Positions 53,501-62,100 of a DNA stretch of 64,000 bases are shown here, piece by piece. The notes under the pieces were generated by a model. The model searched no databases, was not told the DNA's origin, and saw only the letters and a list, made by a program, of their open reading frames with translations. Location of the stretch: the IMG/VR virus record IMGVR_UViG_3300034283_001913, positions 1 to 64,000 of that record. One strand, written 5' to 3'. A program made the translations under genes and the position numbers. The first letter of the stretch is position 1. Each line of letters begins with the position of its first letter. Source of the DNA: a virus.

Positions 53501-56137
53501 GCTAGTCGTATTGCTCAACTTGCTGGAGAACTTAAGCGTCAAAATAAAGCTAAGATTGAAGAAAGCTATAAGAAGTTCTTAGCAGGTATGCATAAGAGCC
53601 AGCTTTTCTCAAAGCTTTATGAGATGGGAGTATTTGTAGATGAAAAAGGTATGGAAGCTATCCTTGAAGAAAAGATACCTTCTGTTTTCTACTACATTGC
53701 CGGCGAAAAAGAAATGGTTCCTTTTGAATCTGATACTTATAAAAAGATCCTTGATCTATTTGAAAAGTATGAAGCTGCACAAGGAGTTCGATTTACAGAG
53801 AAGCCTATACCCGAAGAAGAGATGCGGATGGATGCTCTTATGTTTTCTGGACAAACCCGTAATAAAATCAAAGGTGACGTCAGAACATATGAGGATCTTG
53901 CCAAAGAATATGGCTTTAATCTTGACCCTTCTGTAGAAACTAAAGTTAAAACTAGAGATATTTTACAAAAAATAATCGATAGTAAGTATTCTACTTACCG
54001 GGAAAAAGCTCTTGCTAGACGTCTTTTAGGTATTGTATCTAAGGAGAGTGTAATAACCTTTAAGAAGCTTAGCCTAGGCGGATACTTTCAATATAGTGCT
54101 GATGGTAAAACAGGAACCTTTATAGATCCTAGATATTTTTCTTCAGACTATAGAGGAGATTCAAAAGCTATTGAAACAGTTTTTCTTCATGAGCTTATCC
54201 ATGAGATTACCAGCTTTGAACTAGATAAAAACCCTCAGTTCAAAGCGGCTATTAAAAAGCTTATGGATAGAGCTATCAAAGAGTATGAGACTAATCGTCC
54301 TTCTGATGAAATGGTATATGGTTATGCTGTATCAAAACCTTTCTATGGTCTTAAAAATGAACATGAGTTTCTTGCTGAGATGTTTACAAATCCTAGGTTT
54401 GCGGCATGGCTTGATACAATAGAATACGAAACTACAGGCAAAACTGTTTGGAAAGAGTTTTTGAATATGCTTCAGTATATGCTGTCGCAGATTCTTGGAG
54501 TAACAAAGGATAATACTCTCCTTAAGGAAGCTCTTAATATTGCTACATCCTACATCGAAACTATCCATGGTCAGAGCGTGGCTCAGCCAGAAAGAGTTGG
54601 AGAAAAGATACGTCCTGGTCGTCGCAGACCGTCTACCGGACCTACAGCAGGAGCTACGCTTAATCCTGGATCAAGTATTGAACAATACAGATCGGCGGGT
54701 GTATTGCCAGCTCTTGTGCAGTCTTATAGAAATTTTGTTAAAGATCGTACAGGGGCTGATAGCCTTACTGCAGAACAGTGGCCGGATCAAAACGTTGCTT
54801 CTAAAACAGATGACGAGGTAGCAAATAGCCCAGAATTTAGACAGTATCTGCAGATGGGCAGCGGAGAAGTACAAAGGATTCTTAATGAATACAATAGAAC
54901 AAAAGTTGCTCCTCAACCGACTCCTGCTCCTACAGCAGCAACATTTACTCCGACTACACCTTATGGTACACCAACAGGGGCTCCTCTTACAACAGCTACC
55001 CCTGCTCCTGCTGTCCCTACCGGTATAGTAGAAGTTACTCCTGAAAAAGAAACTGAGATTATCAATGCTGTTACTGAAGAAGATTACATTGCTTCATCAG
55101 AAGGTATTACAGAAGAGGGTATTCAAAAAGCCAGAGGAGCCGAAAAACAAAGAGCTGTTGCGGATGCTAAAACTGCAGCTAAACATGCTCTTGATTTTAT
55201 CTCTGGTAAGATAGATGCTAAAAACTATCTCAATAGATTAGGCTATGATATGGCGTCTCTTACTCCGCAAGACATTACAGATCTCTCGGAAAGAGAGTCT
55301 GCATACTGGCGTAGTAAACTGGGACCAGTTCCTCAAGCTCAGCCGGTTGCAACTCAAGAAGTTGTAGATGGTGCTGAGGCTGCTGCAGTAGAAGATACTA
55401 CACCTGCTGAATACCAGCAGAAGAAACAGCTTGTTTCAGATCTGGGTTACAACTGGAATCAGGTAAACCGGATGACTAAGTCGGAAGCTCAATATCTTAT
55501 TGATAATGATATTTCTGCTGAACAGCTTGCTGAAAGTAAGCGTATGGCGGAGGAATCCGCTAGAAGAGCCGCTGAAGAACAATCTCAGATGTTGTACCAA
55601 GCTACCATGCAGGAGCTTGAGCAAATGATTGCTGATGCGGAAAGCAAGTCTGAGTTAGACGCTGCGGAAAGCGCCATCTCTATAGCGATTTACGAAGATG
55701 AGATAAGTGTAGCAGATGTTTCCAGATTGGAAAGCCTTATTGAACAAAGAAAACAACAGCTAGCCCGAGATATCAAGTATGAGGATATTGAAGAAAACAC
55801 AAGCTTGATCATGAAAAATGGATCTAGAGTAGTTGTTGTTAAAAAAGAAAATAATACTTTATATCTTCGTCCTTACGGTCAGCCCGGAGGAAGAGTCTTT
55901 ACAGTTAAAGCTGACAAAGTCAAAGAAAAAATCTTATATAAAGACCAACCATTTGTGGAACAATTTGACGTAATCCCTCCAGTAGATCCTGAAAGTCAAG
56001 CAGCCGCTGTACAAGTTATTAATGACGCGGTTGAGCTGAATACTACAGATACTATTACCGAGGATCTTGAGGATGCTCGTACAGCTGTTACAGCTGAGAT
56101 AGAAGATGATTTTGATAACTCTTTAGGATGCCAATAA
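50522..56137 (+). CDS. Giant virion protein with zincin-type metallopeptidase domain
   Basis: 1871 residues. A zincin domain lies at about 1180-1330: HELIHEITSF with HELIH at 1223-1227, and NEHEFLAEMFTNPRF whose Glu1282 is a probable third zinc ligand. This form, with a downstream N-E-HEF-AE-F-NP segment, is typical of phage large polyvalent-protein-like zincins. Near residues 875-920 and 1760-1805 are small beta-barrel-like segments (GTKVKNKKGREAVVAKIKKGKAYDENGG). A hydrophobic stretch near residues 200-240 could interact with the membrane. The end is helical and acidic. Its partner downstream is the RNA polymerase gene, 1 nt away. Confidence 0.72.
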   Translation: MAEPVNPLDAPTSNIQLDVSAGLVDPRSLDITDIKVPDPPRSYPVGVMSTNMIPTQKQVSVSSSQAGAERLRELGRTAGTWANNPTYYSKVKAYNSDYDGANFKKYAALPSVYKKYGFTPFRDNESLYNKESSWLERYSRSLTSSLNLAQSAYTDMLPWNTWRDWNDPNITSAKEMARWHAIGHDSKGGLGSWINNMTVDFGYTGGILAEMASEEIVIWGASTLLAPETAGASWAAAATQAGRNIKKALNLYDKFKDVQKGITTTYDWLKKADKANDFWKFAKTYGGKGISGIGKAILPETFKYGTELAKSPKAFEKALSWAGASKTFGAFYRDARAYTAIVSESKLEGGSTELDVRDSLIDEYYKKNNGKLPGEEDLKRIYEEAGNAGRQAFYWNLPALWISNKIVFDKALRGWKPMSAFREELEKGIKGKLVYDEALRKAGKAAWSVVDDGWKGTWKTLTTGATYRPKNLLNNALGSFVNYSKANITEGLQEVYQDVVQNTMTDYYKDRFHNFYTTGSRSVFGSFYDHMKNIDPGRAVETFSSGYFMGSMAKFPQKLMFDIVPEQFHKWTKPEDYKQWRDSQEKNTKSIVDALNAATENNGFWDAITENTVSQITNQREADMANEANDKRSYYTITDDSVSQHLHTLIRFGKLDLIRDQIKDMKGLDAKGLQEAFGPMEGTDQEVSNEYQSRLDSFLKKADMVEKMFTETEEKYGNPFDPKSYNRKTDPEGYEREYNAWVGWEEAKKAAVKSSYDFFRTTGRMKSVMDELIANKPVAESIASEYMMALNTNTLDVEIESLKGNKAKNEKGLIEVYREGDEESQKKADELQGRLDVLEKYRDAIDEYKKAVEIDKANQTGVVSEEQRSVEKGAKVKQGTKVKNKKGREAVVAKIKKGKAYDENGGLIGKVSSLEILEGEREEDILTSATQNLYDNYREFVKYISRAKGEVAIDAGIDESFMKLKDYYALGVDRESYAAAVDILHNPSKFTEYASRIAQLAGELKRQNKAKIEESYKKFLAGMHKSQLFSKLYEMGVFVDEKGMEAILEEKIPSVFYYIAGEKEMVPFESDTYKKILDLFEKYEAAQGVRFTEKPIPEEEMRMDALMFSGQTRNKIKGDVRTYEDLAKEYGFNLDPSVETKVKTRDILQKIIDSKYSTYREKALARRLLGIVSKESVITFKKLSLGGYFQYSADGKTGTFIDPRYFSSDYRGDSKAIETVFLHELIHEITSFELDKNPQFKAAIKKLMDRAIKEYETNRPSDEMVYGYAVSKPFYGLKNEHEFLAEMFTNPRFAAWLDTIEYETTGKTVWKEFLNMLQYMLSQILGVTKDNTLLKEALNIATSYIETIHGQSVAQPERVGEKIRPGRRRPSTGPTAGATLNPGSSIEQYRSAGVLPALVQSYRNFVKDRTGADSLTAEQWPDQNVASKTDDEVANSPEFRQYLQMGSGEVQRILNEYNRTKVAPQPTPAPTAATFTPTTPYGTPTGAPLTTATPAPAVPTGIVEVTPEKETEIINAVTEEDYIASSEGITEEGIQKARGAEKQRAVADAKTAAKHALDFISGKIDAKNYLNRLGYDMASLTPQDITDLSERESAYWRSKLGPVPQAQPVATQEVVDGAEAAAVEDTTPAEYQQKKQLVSDLGYNWNQVNRMTKSEAQYLIDNDISAEQLAESKRMAEESARRAAEEQSQMLYQATMQELEQMIADAESKSELDAAESAISIAIYEDEISVADVSRLESLIEQRKQQLARDIKYEDIEENTSLIMKNGSRVVVVKKENNTLYLRPYGQPGGRVFTVKADKVKEKILYKDQPFVEQFDVIPPVDPESQAAAVQVINDAVELNTTDTITEDLEDARTAVTAEIEDDFDNSLGCQ

Positions 56138-56138
56138 G

Positions 56139-59100
56139 ATGATTTGCGTATTAACAACAGAACAACAGCGAAAGTTCCGAAAAAAGGTTGCGAAGAACTT
56201 ACTAGACATAACAGAGCAAAATACTCCTTTCAGTGTAAAGGAGTATGCTACTTCTGTCTATAACCGTGTCTTAGAGAAGACGCAGAACTCAGATCTTGCT
56301 CTTACATATGCGGCTCTGGCTCCTCTTTATATTGATCAGATAGCCAGTGCTGACAGAAATGTCAAGATGGCTTTGATGGATAAAAACGTGAGCTTTGATG
56401 AAATAGCTCGGATGGTAAGAGATTTTGGAAATGAGGAAACAGGTCTGGAAGCTGTTAAAACTACTTTAGGTATAGCAGCTAATATCGTCGGTGATGTTCG
56501 TAATATGAACGAGAGTTTGCAACAACAGACTCAAGAGCCTCCGGTTCAAGCCCCTCCCGTAACACCATCTGTTTCTGCTAATCAACCGGTACCTGATCCT
56601 GATTTAAGGACATCTTCTTCTAAGAAACAGTTTAATGCGGCTAAGCCTACTATTATGGCTACAAGAACGCAAGAAGCTATTTCTGATAAAAAGGGTGATC
56701 CAAACTACAATGTGCCTAATCCTGTTCTTGTTCCTTTCTTTAAAACAATTAGAGATGTTTTAACTAAACTATTTTCTCCGGTTGTAGATAGAGATGCGAA
56801 TAAGATAGAGATTGTTCCAGGTATGCCTGGCGTAAAGTTACGCTTGATGCCTATTAATCAGATTGACAGATCTAAAGTCTTAAGTAGAGATCTTCAACCT
56901 GCAGAGGCAAACAAGCCTAGTAACTATGATTCCAATGAGCCTGTACTTGTCCTAACAGATAAATACGGTCAGCCTATTTTTTTTAATGATAACGGTGAGT
57001 ATGATCCAAACGGAACACCTCGTTACTATTATTTCAGACAACTCTATTCTGGAAACTTTGATGCGCAAGGTAATCTGCAACCGTATAGAGCAGTTACACC
57101 AGGTACAGCAGATGATTACAGTCGCATAGATGCTTTAGCTAGACAGAAAAGAATTTCAAAAGAGGAAGCTCGTGCACAGATTATAAAAGATCTTGAGCTT
57201 GTTCAGAAACTTCGTAAAGCTCTTAAGGATAATCCTGATGAGATGCTTCTTATGGATATTACGGGAGGAAGCATGGGTTATGCTGACTGGGACTTTAATA
57301 CTTTTACTCGTCTTTCTTCTATTGATTTTGCAGGTGAAAATATCAGATTTGAATCTGCTAAAACAGAAGGAGGCGTGGTTGATTTAGGAAGAGTTGTATT
57401 TACTACAAAACAGTTACCTGGATTAAAAATTGAGCTAGAGAGACCTGTAATAAAAGACTCTCCCAATATGGTAGATCTTTTGGCAAACCTTATGACTCAA
57501 GATCTTGTAGAGAAGAATAGTGTTGGAGATACTGTTAAAGTAAGTGTTCAAAAAAGAATCGATTATATCAATCAGTATTTCATGACCAGACAAGAAGGTC
57601 TGGATGTTTACTCTAATGAAGATGGTTCTTTTACTGTGAAGTTGATGGGTAATGTAATATACCAATCTCTTCCTACTCTTTATAAAAATCAACAAGGAGA
57701 CTTTGTCAATAGAGAAGTTGCGCCTACAGCTCAAGAGCTCGCTGAAAACGAGCTCATGGGTCAAACAGCTAGGACTGAAATAAAAAATTATCTTTCTAAT
57801 CTTCAGGTTCAAGCTAAACCTTTGGATTCTAATAGTGTTACAGATTTTCAAAAGCGTAAAGCTATTTCTGGTACAAACTTTTATGATCCGCAAACTAGAT
57901 CTAAGTTTACAAAACCTGGCGATATTTTTTATAATACAGCTACAGGTCTTTATTACAGTGTACAGTATCCTAAAGGTAACGTCAAAGCCGATTTATTAAA
58001 TAGAAATTTCTCTGATCTTTCTATTGCTAGAGAAGGCGATCGTTTCATGGTTAATCAAACAGAAAAACCATATAACGATTACATAAAAGAAAACTTTACC
58101 ATACACTATCCTTTAAACGCTCAGCGCCAGCTCTTCCGTCTTAATGCCTATCTATCATTTGAGCCTACTAGTTCTACGATGGAAAAGATTAATCCGAGAG
58201 TTGAACCTCGTGTAGAAACACCAGTTGCTACATCTACTACTACGGATGCTACTGTGCCTCCTGTACAGACAAGTGCTCTACGAGATGCGATGAATAATCC
58301 AGAACTTGATAAGGGCATAGATGTAAAGAAAGATGAGTTAAAAGCTACTGAAGCTCAAATCGAGGCTGCCCGTAAGTGGTACGAAAATCATCCTCTTAGT
58401 AAATACTTTCCTTTTGAGGCCATGTTTACCATGGTTAACTCAAAAAATCGTCGTGCGGTAGCTACATGGTCTATGCAAGGTATTACTTTGTATAGAGGAT
58501 CTGATTACTCAGATCTCTACCACGAAGCATGGCATGGATTTACTCAAGCTTTTCTTTCTCCTGCTCAGAAAAAAGCTTTGTATGCAGAAGCTGGTAAAAT
58601 GTCTGGATCCTTTGTAGATTACAAAGGAAACACTGTTAAATTCTCTGATGCTGATGAAAAGCAGCTTGAAGAGTATCTAGCTGAAGATTTTCGTAAGTGG
58701 ATGCTCAAAGGTGGAAAAGCAGATATTGCGCAGCCTGTTAAGAAGACTATCTTCCAGAAGATACTTGATTTCTTAAAAGCTTTGTTCGGCGACCTTACTT
58801 ATGACGAAGTTGTAGCAGACTCTAAAGCTCTTCGTACTATTCATACTTTATATGAAAAACTCCGTGTAGGAAATCTTAGCGAATACACATTCTCTGAAGA
58901 CAACGCTACTTTCGGAGTACTAGAAAAAGGTATGATGGCTATCAAAGAAGATGCTTCTGTAAAATCTTTGAGCTATGAAGACTCTAGATATCTTGTAGAG
59001 TTGACTGATTCTTTGATGTCAGAGTTTGTAGATGAATTTTCTAAGAACAAAAGATCATCAGGAAATATATCATATAAATGGACCAGCACTCTTCTTAAGA

Positions 59101-62100
59101 AAAAAGCAGGTCTCAAACTTGCTTATCAGCATGTTCTAGAAAGATCTATCAATACTAGAAATGCTCTTAAGGCAAAGTTGGATGCTGCTACAGAAGACGT
59201 TGTAAAAAACAGTCTTACCAAACAAGTTCAGCGCCTAGATTGGTTCATTGACAACTTTGGTAATGTTGATAATCTTCTTGAGAACCGTCCTAAAAAAGGA
59301 GAGGATACTCGCAGCGTTATTGCTTATCATATGCTTAAGTCTCAGGTTCTTGAACCTGAAACAAAAGAAGGTTTCTTTGATGAGGATGTTACTAAAGAAG
59401 AAGATCTTTGGTCTAAAGGAAGAGAAGGATATGATAAGGGAGGTAACGAGCTTTCTCACCAAGAGATGGCGAGTACCGAGATTCTATTCTTAATGCGTAG
59501 TCTACACAAAGTAGACAAGAACGGTCAGCCGGTATATATGCCTGGCACAGAATATGAGTATGAGGAAAACGGTGTAAAGAAAAAAGCAGGTGTTCCTCAG
59601 CTTGAATCGTTTGACCGGGTATGGAATGCTACAGCAAAGCTTTTGCAAAACACTCTAAACATTGAGACTATGTTTGCTAAGTTAGCTGAATACAGAAAGA
59701 ACAACAAAGATTTCCCTATGGCTCAGCTTATGGATAAGATGGGCCCTGTGGATACAACGGGTACAACAGAATGGCATCTTTGGACAAACTTCTGGCAAAC
59801 TTTTAATAAATCTCGTGTACCTCTTGTACAAGCTGGTGTAGAGATTGTTAATGTAAATAAAGAAGGTAAAGCTCTCAATTTTGAAAACTGGAGATACGAG
59901 ATTAAGATTGGACAATCTTCTGGTAATATAAAACGGGTTGCTACAGATTGGGAACATTACTTTGCTTCAGCTAAAACTAGGTTTATAAAACCGGATAAAA
60001 ATGGTGTAAACTATCTGGACATGGCTGAGGTAATTAAAGCTTACCCTAAAGCGCCTACAGGAGCTAAAGAACAGTTAGCTTTTTTAAGAGATATCGGATT
60101 CTTACTAGAGGAAGATAATCTTGACATTGAAAATGCTCTTCTTGATGAACAGTTTGATGCAAAACCTTTTTGGTATGTAATTAGTAAGCTTAATAAGAGA
60201 AGAGATAATTCGGGTAAACCCGCTGTAAAGATTACTAGACTTTCTCATCTTAAAGAAAAGTATCCTTCTTTTCAAGGTAAAGATGATAACGGCAGAGATG
60301 TTACATATCCTGAACTAGAAGGTGAAGGCCAAAACTGGAATAAGATTCTTGAAGCTGAAGCTAAATACTCAGATCTCAGAGGAAACTTCATGGTTACAAA
60401 TGCTGAGGGTAATACTCAGTTTGAACATACCTTGAATAACTCTTTGACTATTATGGTCAATGCTGTTAACGATGTATCTACTTATCAAGAGCTTATCAAC
60501 TTACCGTGGATGAGACATCTTGATGTAAAGAGAAACCCGTGGGCTAAGTCTTCTGTATGGCTTAATTCCATATTTGATATGGAGGATCTTGATGGAGAAG
60601 GAAATATTATAGGAAAGAAAAGATTAGATCCTAAAGGACAACCTGTAAAGTTTGTATTAGAAAATCTTAGCGGTGTTGCTGTAGAAAAAAATGGTGAGTT
60701 TGAAAATGAAAAAGGTATTTCTTCTGCCAAGGCCGATGTAGTTACAAAGCTTTTGATGGACCTACACTTAAGTATATTAAGAGGTTCTCCGGAGCTTATG
60801 AGACATGCTGATAAGGGAACATCTTTTTCTGTATTTGTAAGTCGTATATACAATCCTAAAGTTTCTACAAAAGCTGGACAACTTGCTACAGCGTATGTTC
60901 CTACTATTCAGTTGCTCAGAGATCTGAAAAATGATAACAATCAGTCTCTTGGTTATAGTGAAGGAGATGAGAATATGTTTAGCAACTATATGCTTGGTTA
61001 TATCAATGCAGAGCATGCTCGTATAAGACAGCTCCGTAAAATGGCCAAGGACGGTGCAACAGATTTTGACTTTAAGTATCTGACCAACGGTAGAGGATTT
61101 GTAGCTTTTTCTGATGTATTAACTATAGATACTAAGAAAGCTTTGCTTAAACTAGATCAAGACCTAGATACGTATCTTAAGCAGAATACAGAAGACGCAA
61201 GAGCTCTTCGTAATGCGATGAAGACTGATGTGATTCAGTACTTTAACAAAGAGACGGCTCGTGTAATGGATATGTTTAAGAATGCTAGAGGTATCGATGG
61301 TAAGCTTTTGGTCGGTAAAAGCGTCTTGACAAAACTTAGTGGTCAAATCCGAAATGAAAATCTTGGGTCTGATAATCTTAAAACAGGAGCTCAAGAAAAT
61401 GCCCTGGTTAAATCTTTCGTAATAAACAGTTGGATTCACAATATGGAATCTGTATCTGTTATCTATGGTGATCCTGCTCTTTATAACATGAAGAAAGAGG
61501 AGTTCCATAAACGTAACGCAGGTGTAGGTTCTACCGGTACAATTTATCGTACAGATTCTTTGGCTATGGACTATGTAAATGGAGTTCTTGGCCGAGGATA
61601 TCGTAAAAAGAGATTCCCAGAAAAACAAGAAGACTATCCTTTTGATGGTCGTATGAACACAGCTGTTGTAAGGGATAATGAAATCCGTTCTACATATTTT
61701 AGTCAGTATGCTGATGCTCTTATTAAAGATGAGATGGCTCGTACTAATGTTAGTCGTCAGGAAGCAGAAGCTAAAGTACTTGGAGCGGAAAGAGATAAAG
61801 ATGGTAATATTACCAAACTTGGTACTGTATCAGATCCTATTGAAGGAGGCTTGATATATGCGTACCAGAAGATGAATGAAGGAGATGCTCAAGGTTGGAT
61901 AACTTTTGACTCTTATAGAATACTTCTTAACCTAGAAGGTAAGTGGAGTGATCAGCAAGAGGAGATGTACCAGAAGATTATAAATGGTCAAGATATCGAT
62001 CATAGAACACTTACTCAATTCTTCCCTCCTCAAAAGCTGCAGTATTTTGGACCGCTCGATACTGAAGGATTGCCTATTACGGCGTTCCACAAGTTTTCTT

